Assembly: GCF_004295485.1 (NCBI RefSeq)
Contig: NZ_CP036164.1
Coordinates: forward strand, 3,481,255-3,545,254
Direction of reading: 5' to 3'
Source of the DNA: Janibacter limosus
GTDB lineage: Bacteria; Actinomycetota; Actinomycetes; Actinomycetales; Dermatophilaceae
DNA: 64,000 nucleotides
Program-made: the position numbers and the translations under genes
Notes under the pieces: generated by a model
The model's input: only the letters and a program-made list of their open reading frames with translations
The model's database searches: none
What the model was told of the DNA's origin: nothing
Part shown: piece by piece, positions 9,301 to 16,586 of the stretch
Layout: every line of letters begins with the position of its first letter
How positions within the stretch are numbered: the stretch's first letter is position 1

Positions 9301-9662
9301 CGGTCCATCCGCTTGAACTCCGTGGCTCCGGGCGCGCGGTACATCACGTGCGTCTGACGGGTGGGGGAGTTGACCAGCTGCTCGCTCGCGGCACCCTTGG
9401 GGCACAACCGCCCGCGGCTCACCGGCGAGTCCGGGTCACCCTCGATCTGGACGACCTTGTCGTCCTTGACGAAGACCCGCTGACCGCAGCCGACGGCGCA
9501 GTAGGGGCACACGCTCTGCACGACACGGTCGGCCGTCGACGTGCGCGGCTCGATCTCACGGGTCGTGCGTGAGGTGACCGCGTTGCCGCGGCCGAGGAAG
9601 TCGCCGGACGCCAGCTGCCGCAGGACGGGCCAGCCCAAGAAGGTCGAGTCCTTCGGTGCCAT
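6321..9662 (-). CDS. fdhA: Selenocysteine-containing formate dehydrogenase, catalytic subunit
   Basis: One reading frame of 1113 residues if the TGA at 9090-9092 is read as selenocysteine (residue 191). Around it the protein reads NQARI-U-HSATVPSLG, the conserved active-site context of Sec formate dehydrogenases. A SECIS hairpin follows directly. C52, C55, C59 and C87 bind a [4Fe-4S] cluster, and the rest is a bis-MGD molybdopterin oxidoreductase ending in a C-terminal cofactor domain. It oxidises formate to CO2. No twin-arginine signal is present. An AAGGAG site precedes the ATG. An odd Gly/Ser/Glu-rich insert (about residues 340-397) interrupts an otherwise conserved stretch. A naive annotation would split this gene into 190- and 899-residue pieces. 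Confidence 0.96.
9060..9092 (-). promoter_or_regulatory. UGA selenocysteine codon with bacterial SECIS hairpin
   Basis: UGA lies at 9092-9090 (minus strand). After an 11-nt linker, GGTTCCC (9078-9072) pairs with GGGATCC (9066-9060) with one mismatch, leaving the apical loop AGTCT. In E. coli fdhF the SelB-binding loop has the same GUCU core at a similar distance. The hairpin uses the less common Ser codon AGT, consistent with selection on the RNA. Confidence 0.9.
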
Positions 9663-9700
9663 TGCGGCTGCTCCTTCGTCACGAGGTGGTGATCTCTGTC

Positions 9701-9706
9701 ACCGTA
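9701..9706 (-). promoter_or_regulatory. Possible -10 element of the fdh operon
   Basis: TACGGT on the minus strand, about 40 nt upstream of the fdhA ATG, with a Shine-Dalgarno site (AAGGAG) in the leader. It is the only TAnnnT I see at a sensible distance. No -35 or FNR/Crp-like dyad is evident. Confidence 0.3.
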
Positions 9707-9742
9707 GCCTCTTTCATACCCGAAGGGGGGCCCCGCACACCT

Positions 9743-11275
9743 CTACCAGGCGTAGGGCTCGAAGTTCTTCAGGAAGACCCCGTGCAGGTCTTCACCGCGC
9801 TCGCCACGCACGATCGGGTCGTAGACACGGGCGGCACCGTCGACGAGGTCGAGCGGGGCGTGCCATCCCTGGGCCGCGATCTCCAGCTTTTCGTGGTGCG
9901 GACGCTCGTCGGTGATCCAGCCGGTGTCGACGGCGGTCATGAGGATCCGGTCGGTCTCGAACATCTCGCCGGCAGAGGTGCGGGTCAGCATGTTGAGCGC
10001 GGCCTTGGCCATGTTGGTGTGCGGGTGGCCGGCGCCCTTGTACCGCCGGGAGAACTGCCCCTCCATCGCCGAGACGTTGACGACATAGGCCCGAGCAGCG
10101 TGGCCGACCTCTTCGCTGCGCCGCTCCACTGCGGCCCGCATCGCCGGCCGCAGCCGGGAGACGAGGAGGAAGGGAGCGACCGAGTTGCACATCTGCACCT
10201 CGAGGAGCTCGAGCGGGTCGACCTCGTCGACGGTCTGCTTCCACGAGTTGCTCGCGACGACGTCGGGGAGCAGGCCACCGGCGTCGACGGCAGTGCCGGC
10301 GAGGTGCGCCTCGAGCGAGGCATTGCCGGCGGAGAGAGCGAGCTTGGTCAGGTCGGCGGCGCTGCGTGCGGCGACGTCCGCGTGCGGCACCGGGTGCTCA
10401 CCCAGCGTCCCGATGAGCGCGGCCGGGTGCGCCTCGCTCACCCGGTCGAAGGTCAGCATCCTGGGCGTCGCCCCACCGGTCTCCAGCGGCTGGGACTCGC
10501 CGTCGACGAGGCTCGAGTAGGCGCCGGGGGAGCGGCGCACGGTCTGGCAGGCGTTGTTGATGAGGATGTCGAGCGGCCCTGCGGCAGCGACCTCGTCGGT
10601 CAGCGCGACGACCTGCGTCGGGTCGCGCAGGTCGATGCCGATGATCGTCAGCCGGTCGATCCACTCGGGGGAGTCGGCGAGCTCGGCGAAGCGTCGCGCG
10701 GCATCCCTGGGGAAGCGGGTCGTGATCGTCAGGTCGGCTCCGTCGCGCAGCAGGCGCAGGGCGATGTACATGCCGATCTTGGCGCGCCCACCGGTGAGCA
10801 GCGCCCGACGTCCGCGCAGGTCGGTGCCCTGGTCGCGGCGCTCGTGGCTCATGGCCGCGCAGTCCGGGCAGAGCCAGTGGTAGAAGGCGTCGACGAGTGT
10901 GTAGTCGGCGTGGCACATGTAGCAGCCGCGCGGGATCTGCAGCTCGCCCGCGTAGCGGGCCCCCGTCGAGGAGGTGAGGGGGATCCCCTTCGTCTCGTCG
11001 TCGATGCGCAACGGGGAGCCGGTCGCGGTCTGGTCGAGGATCGCCTGGTCGTGGATGACCTTGGGGCCGCGCTCGGCCTGGCGGGCCTCGCGGCGGCGGG
11101 TCTTCTTCACCCGGTTGTACATCGAGCTGGTCGCCCGCTTGACCGTGGAGATGTCGTCGTGGCCGGACGGCAGCTCGTGGAGCATCCCGAGGACGCGAAG
11201 GGTGGTGGCCAGGTCGTCGGGGTCGACGCCCGCCACGGTGGTCGTGCGCGCGGGGTCCTCGGGTGTGGTGCTCAC
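9743..11275 (-). CDS. Zinc-ribbon SDR-family protein with altered catalytic site
   Basis: A 510-residue protein of two parts. Residues 1-150 are charged and end in CYMCHADYTLVDAFYHWLCPDC, a CxxC-x15-CxxC zinc-ribbon-like pair. From about residue 155 there is a Rossmann fold of the short-chain dehydrogenase type, with an unusual cofactor loop TGGRAKIG and the NNAC motif. The usual YxxxK is replaced by T-N-M-A-K (in HPHTNMAKAAL), so the catalytic Tyr is missing although Ser and Lys remain. It may use another base or be non-enzymatic. The GTG at 11275 is the only good in-frame start; the open frame upstream runs into the next gene. Substrate unknown. Confidence 0.75.
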   Translation of the reverse strand: MSTTPEDPARTTTVAGVDPDDLATTLRVLGMLHELPSGHDDISTVKRATSSMYNRVKKTRRREARQAERGPKVIHDQAILDQTATGSPLRIDDETKGIPLTSSTGARYAGELQIPRGCYMCHADYTLVDAFYHWLCPDCAAMSHERRDQGTDLRGRRALLTGGRAKIGMYIALRLLRDGADLTITTRFPRDAARRFAELADSPEWIDRLTIIGIDLRDPTQVVALTDEVAAAGPLDILINNACQTVRRSPGAYSSLVDGESQPLETGGATPRMLTFDRVSEAHPAALIGTLGEHPVPHADVAARSAADLTKLALSAGNASLEAHLAGTAVDAGGLLPDVVASNSWKQTVDEVDPLELLEVQMCNSVAPFLLVSRLRPAMRAAVERRSEEVGHAARAYVVNVSAMEGQFSRRYKGAGHPHTNMAKAALNMLTRTSAGEMFETDRILMTAVDTGWITDERPHHEKLEIAAQGWHAPLDLVDGAARVYDPIVRGERGEDLHGVFLKNFEPYAW

Positions 11276-11295
11276 GGACCCCGAGGATACGTGGC

Positions 11296-12072
11296 TCAGG
11301 TGAGGTCGAGGACCTGCTGGGCGCCGAGGGCCACGAGGGCGATGTCGGTGGCGACCGCGATGCGGCTGATGCCCAGGGCCCGCAGGGCGGGGACCCTCGA
11401 CGGATCGCCGGCGAAGGCGGCGACCTCGACGCCGTGGCCGCGTGCAGCCGCGAGGATCCGACCGACGGGGCCGGAGTCGGAGGTGTCGGCGAGCAGGTCG
11501 TCCAGGCTCATCCCGAGGGAGAGGGAGAGGTCGACCGGGCCGAGGAAGAGCAGGTTGACCCCCTCCAGCGCCGCGATCTCCTCGACGGCATCGAGCGCGC
11601 CGACCGTCTCGATCATCACCGCGCACTGGACCTGGGCATTGGCGCGCTCGGCATCCGGGGCGTAGCCGTCCCACATCGGGGTGAGCGGACCCCAGCTGCG
11701 CTCGCCGAGCGGCGGGTAGTAGGTCGCTCGCACGGCCTCGCGGGCGTCCTCCACGGAGGCGATCGAAGGAACGACGACACCCGCGGCGCCGGCATCGAGC
11801 GAGGCGCCGATCCACGCGTGGTCGACCCCGGGGACCCGGACGACGTAGTTGGCCCCGACGTCACCGAGGGCACGACCGAGGTCCACGAGGGCCGAGCGGT
11901 CGATCGCGCCGTGCTGGGCATCGAGGGCGAGCCAGTCGAAGCCCGTGCCGGCGAGGCGGCGGGCGAGGTCCACGTCATTGCCCATGAGCCACAGGCCGCG
12001 GGAGTCGGGTCCGATCGCGGACCGGTCCGGCGGGGGCTCGCGGTCGGGTCCGGCCGATGTCGTGCTGTACAT
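11296..12072 (-). CDS. HpcH/HpaI family aldolase
   Basis: A 258-residue class II pyruvate-type aldolase of the HpcH/HpaI (citrate-lyase beta-like) TIM-barrel family. The family pattern is clear: FDWLALDAQHGAID near residues 45-58 (catalytic His), VVRVPGV, DAGAAGVVVPSI, and the metal-ligand region QCAVMIETVGALDAVEEI. Relatives cleave 4-hydroxy-2-oxo acids into pyruvate and an aldehyde, usually in aromatic catabolism. A GGAGG site lies 5 nt before the ATG. The SDR gene starts 20 nt after its stop on the same strand, so they are probably co-transcribed. The exact substrate is open. Confidence 0.88.
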   Translation of the reverse strand: MYSTTSAGPDREPPPDRSAIGPDSRGLWLMGNDVDLARRLAGTGFDWLALDAQHGAIDRSALVDLGRALGDVGANYVVRVPGVDHAWIGASLDAGAAGVVVPSIASVEDAREAVRATYYPPLGERSWGPLTPMWDGYAPDAERANAQVQCAVMIETVGALDAVEEIAALEGVNLLFLGPVDLSLSLGMSLDDLLADTSDSGPVGRILAAARGHGVEVAAFAGDPSRVPALRALGISRIAVATDIALVALGAQQVLDLT

Positions 12073-12114
12073 GGCACCTCCAGGGGCTCTGCGCCCAGAC
12101 TAGGACGAGATCGG

Positions 12115-12141
12115 TGCGCATCTCCTTAAGGTCGTGTGCAT
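12115..12141 (+). repeat. CCTTAAGGTCGTG-type repeat, copy D
   Basis: TGCGCATCTCCTTAAGGTCG and the following GTGTGCAT resemble three copies at 35644-35729 and one at 24676-24698. Here the repeat contains TAAGGT (12127-12132), a plausible leaderless -10 that is 7 nt before the HAD gene ATG. Confidence 0.55.
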
Positions 12142-12811
12142 GGACTCAACCCCAGCAGGCCCGGCCCCCTTCGCCGACCGCACCTTCGCCGCGGTGATCT
12201 TCGACAACGACGGCACCCTCGTCGACTCGACGGGGTCGGTGGAGCGCTCCTGGGTGAGGTGGGCGCTCGAGCACGACATCGACCCGCGCGCGCTCGCCGG
12301 CCACCACGGGATGCCGGCACCGGCGATCATCGCCTCGGTCGCACCGCACGTGGACCCGGTGGCAGCCTTCGCGCGGATCGAGCAGCTCGAGCTCGCCGAC
12401 GTCGAGGGGGTCATCGCCCTCGGCGGGGTGCTCGAGGCGATCGCCGCACTCGACGGGGCGCCGGTCGCGGTGGCGACGTCCGCGACGCGCGAGCTGGCGC
12501 GGGTCCGACTGGCAGCCGCGGAGATCGGTATCGACGAGGTCGTCAGCTTCGACGACGTCGAGCGCGGCAAGCCGCACCCCGATCCCTTCCTGCTCGCGGC
12601 GCAGCGCCTGGGCGTGGACCCGGCCGACTGCCTCGTCTGCGAGGACGCGCCCAGCGGGGTCGCCGCGGCCCGGGCGGCCGGGTGCACCGTGCTCGCGGTC
12701 ACGACGACCAGCGAGGCCGACGCCCTGGCGGGCGCCGACCTCGTCGTGGGCTCGCTCGCCGACGTGCTCTTCGAGGTCGTCGACGGGCGGGTGCGGGTCA
12801 GCCTGCGCTGA
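12140..12811 (+). CDS. HAD-superfamily phosphatase
   Basis: A 223-residue haloacid-dehalogenase-like hydrolase of the beta-phosphoglucomutase/phosphonatase-like subgroup. Motif I is FDNDGTLVDS (residues 18-27), in which the two Asp form the phospho-Asp site; Asn replaces the more usual middle residue. Motif II is VATSATRE, motif III GKPHPDPFLLAA and motif IV CLVCEDAPSGVAAARAAG. A helical cap lies between motifs I and II. Substrates are typically sugar phosphates. The start at 12140 follows a TAAGGT element by 7 nt, suggesting a leaderless mRNA; a GTG two codons upstream is possible. Three tandem 35-bp repeats follow the stop. Confidence 0.88.
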   Translation: MDSTPAGPAPFADRTFAAVIFDNDGTLVDSTGSVERSWVRWALEHDIDPRALAGHHGMPAPAIIASVAPHVDPVAAFARIEQLELADVEGVIALGGVLEAIAALDGAPVAVATSATRELARVRLAAAEIGIDEVVSFDDVERGKPHPDPFLLAAQRLGVDPADCLVCEDAPSGVAAARAAGCTVLAVTTTSEADALAGADLVVGSLADVLFEVVDGRVRVSLR

Positions 12812-12915
12812 CCCTTCGAGACGGCGCTGGCGCGCCTCCTCAGGGACCCTTCGAGACGGCGCTGGCGCGCCTCCTCAGGGACCCTTCGAGACGGCGCTGG
12901 CGCGCCTCCTGAGGG
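12811..12915. repeat. Three tandem copies of a 35-bp palindromic repeat
   Basis: Units at 12811-12845, 12846-12880 and 12881-12915 begin ACCCTTCGAGACGGCGCTGG and are identical except for one base near the end of the last. Each unit can fold (GAGACGGCGC with GCGCGCCTC), like a REP element. A related unit in opposite orientation lies at 55241-55276. The array fills the gap between the convergent HAD and ferritin genes and may also terminate transcription. Confidence 0.9.
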
Positions 12916-12923
12916 AGCGATGC

Positions 12924-13454
12924 TCACTGGACCTGCCCGGCCTGACGGGGCGCGGCCGGGTCGGCGGCACCGGCGCCCATGTCGCGCTCGACATAGGTCT
13001 CGATGTCGTTGAGGTCGCCCTCGCTGCGACGGGCCACAGTGAGCAGGTCCTGCATCTTGGAGACCTCCTCGACCTGCTCCTTGATGAACCACTGCATGAA
13101 CTGCTCGGCGGCGAAGTCGTTCTCGTCGCGGGCGATCCGGGTCAGGGCGTTGATCTGCCGGGTGACCGTCTTCTCCTGCTCGACGGCGAGCTCGATCGGG
13201 GCGACGACCCCCTCGAAGTCGCAGGTCGGTGCCGGGGTGGCCGGGATGCGCACCGGCTGGTCGGTGTCGAGGAGGTACTGGACCATCATCATCGCGTGGC
13301 CGCGCTCCTCGGCGGCCTGGCGGTAGAAGCAGCCGGCGAGCTGGGGCAGGGTCATGCCCTCGTAGTGCGCGGCGATCGCGAGGTACTGCTGGTGCGCGGC
13401 GAACTCCTCGCCGATCTGCACGGTGAGCTGGGCGGCAAACTTCGACGTCGTCAT
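12924..13454 (-). CDS. Ferritin
   Basis: A 176-residue ferritin of the non-haem, BfrB-like actinobacterial type that stores iron as a mineral inside a 24-mer cage. The diiron ferroxidase residues are visible as E-x-x-A-x-x-x-Y (IGEEFAAHQQYLAIAAHYE), EERGHAMMM and the later QEKTVTRQI and QWFIKEQVEE helices. A tail of about 20 residues rich in Ala and Pro follows the last helix. TAGGCT lies 6 nt upstream of the ATG, so the mRNA is probably leaderless. It shares this part of the window with an iron importer, but no iron box is seen at its own promoter. Confidence 0.93.
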   Translation of the reverse strand: MTTSKFAAQLTVQIGEEFAAHQQYLAIAAHYEGMTLPQLAGCFYRQAAEERGHAMMMVQYLLDTDQPVRIPATPAPTCDFEGVVAPIELAVEQEKTVTRQINALTRIARDENDFAAEQFMQWFIKEQVEEVSKMQDLLTVARRSEGDLNDIETYVERDMGAGAADPAAPRQAGQVQ

Positions 13455-13540
13455 CGCGCCAGCCTATGGTCGAGCCCGCCGCTGTTCGAGCAAGGACAGG
13501 CGACCCTACGTGCGCTCGCAGACGCCTCAGGGGCGCGGGG

Positions 13541-13723
13541 TCAGGCGGCAGCGCGCAGCTTGGCCTTCTGCTTGGTGGTGACGAGCTTGCGCTTGTGGAC
13601 GGCGTAGCCGTCGGGCAGACGGCCTTCCTTGAGCAGGCGGATGGGGCAGGAGCTGCAGCGACTCTTGCTGACGCAGCACTTCTCCTTGACCTTGACCTTG
13701 CCGATCTTCACCTTCTTGCCCAT
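13541..13723 (-). CDS. Small Lys-rich Cys4 protein, function unknown
   Basis: A 60-residue basic protein (about 15 Lys). Its only Cys residues form CC-x4-C-x2-C (CCVSKSRCSSCP), which could bind a metal such as zinc. The following IRLLKEGRLPDGYAVHKRKL looks conserved in character. It is flanked by ferritin and a PIG-L deacetylase and has its own promoter: TATCGT lies 6 nt before the ATG, which argues it is a real, leaderless gene. High positive charge suggests nucleic-acid binding, but that is inference. Confidence 0.75.
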   Translation of the reverse strand: MGKKVKIGKVKVKEKCCVSKSRCSSCPIRLLKEGRLPDGYAVHKRKLVTTKQKAKLRAAA

Positions 13724-13772
13724 GCCCGCACGATAGACCCATGGGGTTAGGCCTGCCTACCCTGTGTTCCGC

Positions 13773-14564
13773 TCATGAGACGAAGGGGTTCTCCGTCGAC
13801 AGCTGCTGTGGTAGCCCGGGCTCGGCGTAGTGCTCGACGCCGAAGGCCACCGCGAAGATCTCCGGCGGCATGGCCAGCATCTGCTGCACGTCGACCTGGG
13901 ACCCGTGGGCCGCGAGCGCCGCACGCTTGACGTCGATGACCTCGGTGACGTCGACCGCGTGGTGGATCTCGTCCTGCGGCAGGCCCATCGGGTTGCCGTC
14001 GTCCATGGGGTCGTCGGGTGAGAAGCTGGGGTCGATCCCCATCGCCTTGGCCGCCTCGATCTGCTCACGCATCCGGTCGCGGTTCATCGTGTTTTCCAGG
14101 ACGCGGGGGCGGCGTACGGCCAGCTCCGCGGCCCGGTGGGCGACGTGGTGGACCTTGACGTGGTCGGGGTGGCCGTAGCCACCGTGCCAGTCGTAGCCGA
14201 CGAGGATGTCCGCGTCCTCCTCGTCGAGGACGCGCGCCAGCCGTCCGGCGGCCTCGTCGAGGTCAGCGGCGTGGAAGGAGGTCTCGTGACCGTTCTGCTC
14301 CCACCCGGTCATGCCGGAGTCGGCGTAGCCGAGCCACGCGACCCGGGCGGTGCCGGTGATCGCGGCCGACGACTCGGCCTCGCGCCGACGGTGGTCGGCG
14401 AGGCTCCCCCCTTCGCCCAGATCGTCGGGGACCGTGCCGTGCTCGCCGTGCGTCGCGTAGACGACGACCACCCGGTGGCCGGCGCGGGAGGTGAGGATCA
14501 TCGAGCCGGCGGTCCCGCTGGCCTCGTCGTCGGGGTGGGCGTGGAAGAAGACGGTGGTCGTCAC
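13773..14564 (-). CDS. PIG-L family deacetylase
   Basis: A 263-residue zinc-dependent N-acetylglucosamine-type deacetylase. AHPDDE at residues 8-13 provides the catalytic Asp and zinc ligands, and GYDWHGGYGHPDH further on supplies the third His ligand. In mycothiol-using bacteria members of this family are MshB (deacetylates GlcNAc-Ins) or Mca (cleaves mycothiol conjugates). Length and the HPDH context fit Mca/MshB-like proteins, and a mycothiol-family enzyme lies divergently next door. I choose the GTG at 14564 with an AGGATGG site; the upstream ATG (14657) would overlap the divergent gene. Confidence 0.85.
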   Translation of the reverse strand: MTTTVFFHAHPDDEASGTAGSMILTSRAGHRVVVVYATHGEHGTVPDDLGEGGSLADHRRREAESSAAITGTARVAWLGYADSGMTGWEQNGHETSFHAADLDEAAGRLARVLDEEDADILVGYDWHGGYGHPDHVKVHHVAHRAAELAVRRPRVLENTMNRDRMREQIEAAKAMGIDPSFSPDDPMDDGNPMGLPQDEIHHAVDVTEVIDVKRAALAAHGSQVDVQQMLAMPPEIFAVAFGVEHYAEPGLPQQLSTENPFVS

Positions 14565-14633
14565 CGGACCATCCTGCACCCGCGTGCCGACAATGCCGTT
14601 GCGCCGCAGGCCGAAGGGGGGAAGTCTCACCCC

Positions 14634-15467
14634 ATGACTGGTGACGTGCAGGCCCACTGGCTCCCCTTCGACACCTATCTCGCGGCTCTGGAGCGGGAGA
14701 CCCGACGAGCGCGCGAGTGCCTCGCCGACGCCGACCCGTCAGCGCGGGTACCGAGCTGCCCGGACTGGAGCGCCGACGACCTGCTGTGGCACCTGGGTGG
14801 CGAGGTGCAGGACTTCTGGGCGTGGGTCATCGCCCACCGGCCGGACGCGCCGGCTGCCTACGAGGAGCCGGCGCGTCCCGCGGACCGGGCCGGCCTGCTG
14901 CACGTCCTCGACCATGCCCACGAGGACCTCATGCTGCGCCTGCGCAACGCCGACCCGGCGGAGGGCGCCTGGTCGTGGAGCGGTGACCCGGAGCTGCACA
15001 CGGTCGGCTTCACGATGCGCCGGCAGGCGCACGAGGCGCTCATCCACCGGGTCGACGCCGAGCTCGCGATCGGGGACCCCACCCCGCTCGACACCGAGCT
15101 GGCGGCCGACGGTGTGCTCGAGGCGCTGGACTGGATGTACGGCGGGCTGCCGCGCTGGGCGAGCTTCGCCCCGGACGGCGGCACGGTGCTCGTCCACGTG
15201 ACCGACACGGGCCATCGCATCCTCGTCGCCCTCGGTCGGGTCACCGGTCACAACCCGAGGGACGACGCAGACATCGACCAGCCACACCTGCGGGTCGCCG
15301 ATCGGGCGGTGCACGGGCACGGCGATGCCGATGCGCTCGTCTCGGGGACAGCTCAGGACCTCGACCTGTGGCTGTGGCACCGCGGGCCGGCTCACCTGGT
15401 CGAGATGGACGGTGACGAGGACGTCATTGACCGGCTGACGACGGTGCTGGGGGAGCCGGTCGACTGA
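14634..15467 (+). CDS. Maleylpyruvate isomerase family mycothiol-dependent enzyme
   Basis: A 277-residue protein of the DinB-like MDMPI family. The N-terminal four-helix domain (about residues 1-155) has the family motifs VPSCPDWSADDLLWHLGGE, HAHEDLM and RRQAHEALIHRVDAELA, whose His/Glu residues bind a divalent metal. A C-terminal alpha/beta domain of about 110 residues, ending LDLWLWHR, resembles the sterol-carrier-like domain often fused here. Such enzymes use mycothiol as a cofactor; the actual reaction varies and is unknown for this one. Its divergent neighbour is a PIG-L deacetylase that may act in mycothiol metabolism. Confidence 0.85.
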   Translation: MTGDVQAHWLPFDTYLAALERETRRARECLADADPSARVPSCPDWSADDLLWHLGGEVQDFWAWVIAHRPDAPAAYEEPARPADRAGLLHVLDHAHEDLMLRLRNADPAEGAWSWSGDPELHTVGFTMRRQAHEALIHRVDAELAIGDPTPLDTELAADGVLEALDWMYGGLPRWASFAPDGGTVLVHVTDTGHRILVALGRVTGHNPRDDADIDQPHLRVADRAVHGHGDADALVSGTAQDLDLWLWHRGPAHLVEMDGDEDVIDRLTTVLGEPVD

Positions 15468-15535
15468 CGGTCGAGCGGACCTCTTCCGGGGCCGGGCGTT
15501 CCGCAGGGTGGGACCCACGTGACAGGTGCACGTAT

Positions 15536-15553
15536 GGTGAGGCTAGCCTTACC
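15536..15553. promoter_or_regulatory. DtxR/IdeR-type iron box
   Basis: GGTGAGGCTAGCCTTACC is an 18-bp dyad with one mismatch between halves and matches the DtxR/IdeR core (AGGTTAGSCTAACCT) closely. It overlaps a TATGGT -10 (15534-15539) and lies 58 nt before the importer start, as expected for iron-dependent repression. Confidence 0.88.
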
Positions 15554-15611
15554 GCATCTCGCCACCCGGCGTCCGCTGGTGCGGTGCGCCCCGTCGTAAG
15601 GACCCCCCTTC

Positions 15612-16586
15612 GTGCTCACTCGTACCCGCTCGCTCGCCCTCGTCGGCGGGCTCGCCCTCGCCCTGTCCGCCTGCGGCGGAGCCTCCGACGCCGACACCGC
15701 CGCCGGACCCACCATCGAGGTGCAGGACAACTCCGGCACCGTGGCGGTGCCGCAGGCGCCGACGTCGGTCGTCGCGACCGACAACCGCACCTTCGAGACG
15801 CTCTCCGACTGGGACGTCAAGCTCTCCGCGGCGGCCGTGACCCTGATGCCGGACACGATCGACTACACCAAGGACGACAGCATCGTCGACCTCGGCAGCC
15901 ACCGTGAGCCCGACCTCGAGGCGATCGTCGCCGCCAAGCCCGACCTGGTCATCAACGGCAACCGCTACGCCCAGCACGAGCCCAAGCTCAAGGAGCTGGC
16001 GCCCGATGCGGCCTTCCTCAACCTCGACCCGCGCGAGGGCGAGCCTCTCGACGACGAGCTCAAGCGCGCGACCACCGTCCTGGGTGAGGTCTTCGACAAG
16101 GAGGACGAAGCGGCCAAGCTCGGCAAGGATCTCGACGCCCAGGTCGCCCGGGTCAAGGACGCCTACCAGCCCGGCGACACCGTGATGGCGATCAACACCT
16201 CCGGCGGCGAGCTCGGCTACATCGCGCCGACGGTCGGCCAGACGCTCGGCCCGGTCTTCGACCTGCTCGACCTGGAGCCGGCCCTCGAGGTCGAGGGCGC
16301 GAGTGATGACCACCAGGGCGACGAGGTCTCCGTCGAGGCCATCGCCAAGGCGGACCCGGACTGGATCCTCGTCATGGACCGCGACGCCGCCGTGGCTGCC
16401 GACGAGGAGGGCTACACGCCCGCCAAGCAGCTCCTCGAGGACTCCGAGGCGCTCAAGGACGTCACCGCGGTCAAGGAGGGCAATGTCGTCTTCATGCCCG
16501 CCGACACCTACACCAACGAGGGCATCCAGACCTTCACGGAGTTCTTCACGACCTTCGCCGACGCGCTGGAGGGGAAGAAGAGCTGA
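15612..16586 (+). CDS. Iron-siderophore ABC transporter, substrate-binding lipoprotein
   Basis: A 324-residue class III periplasmic-binding-type protein. The lipobox ALSAC places the lipidated Cys at residue 21. The mature part has the FepB/CeuA-like pattern: VPQAPTSVVATDNRTFETL, IVDLGSHREPDLEAIVAAKPDLVI, a long helix linking the lobes, and a C-terminal TFTEFFTTFADAL. It captures a ferric siderophore outside the cell for the two permeases and ATPase that follow. The GTG start overlaps a CCCTTCG motif. An iron box 58 nt upstream predicts DtxR/IdeR repression. The 3' end carries the ribosome-binding site of the next gene. Confidence 0.92.
   Translation: MLTRTRSLALVGGLALALSACGGASDADTAAGPTIEVQDNSGTVAVPQAPTSVVATDNRTFETLSDWDVKLSAAAVTLMPDTIDYTKDDSIVDLGSHREPDLEAIVAAKPDLVINGNRYAQHEPKLKELAPDAAFLNLDPREGEPLDDELKRATTVLGEVFDKEDEAAKLGKDLDAQVARVKDAYQPGDTVMAINTSGGELGYIAPTVGQTLGPVFDLLDLEPALEVEGASDDHQGDEVSVEAIAKADPDWILVMDRDAAVAADEEGYTPAKQLLEDSEALKDVTAVKEGNVVFMPADTYTNEGIQTFTEFFTTFADALEGKKS

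Noticed and set aside
9656..11665. A 669-codon plus-strand frame opposite the SDR gene
   Set aside because: It is a shadow frame: no motifs, and it runs through two real genes on the other strand.
12811..12915. CRISPR array
   Set aside because: The three units are directly abutting with no spacers and there are no cas genes; this is a tandem REP-like repeat.
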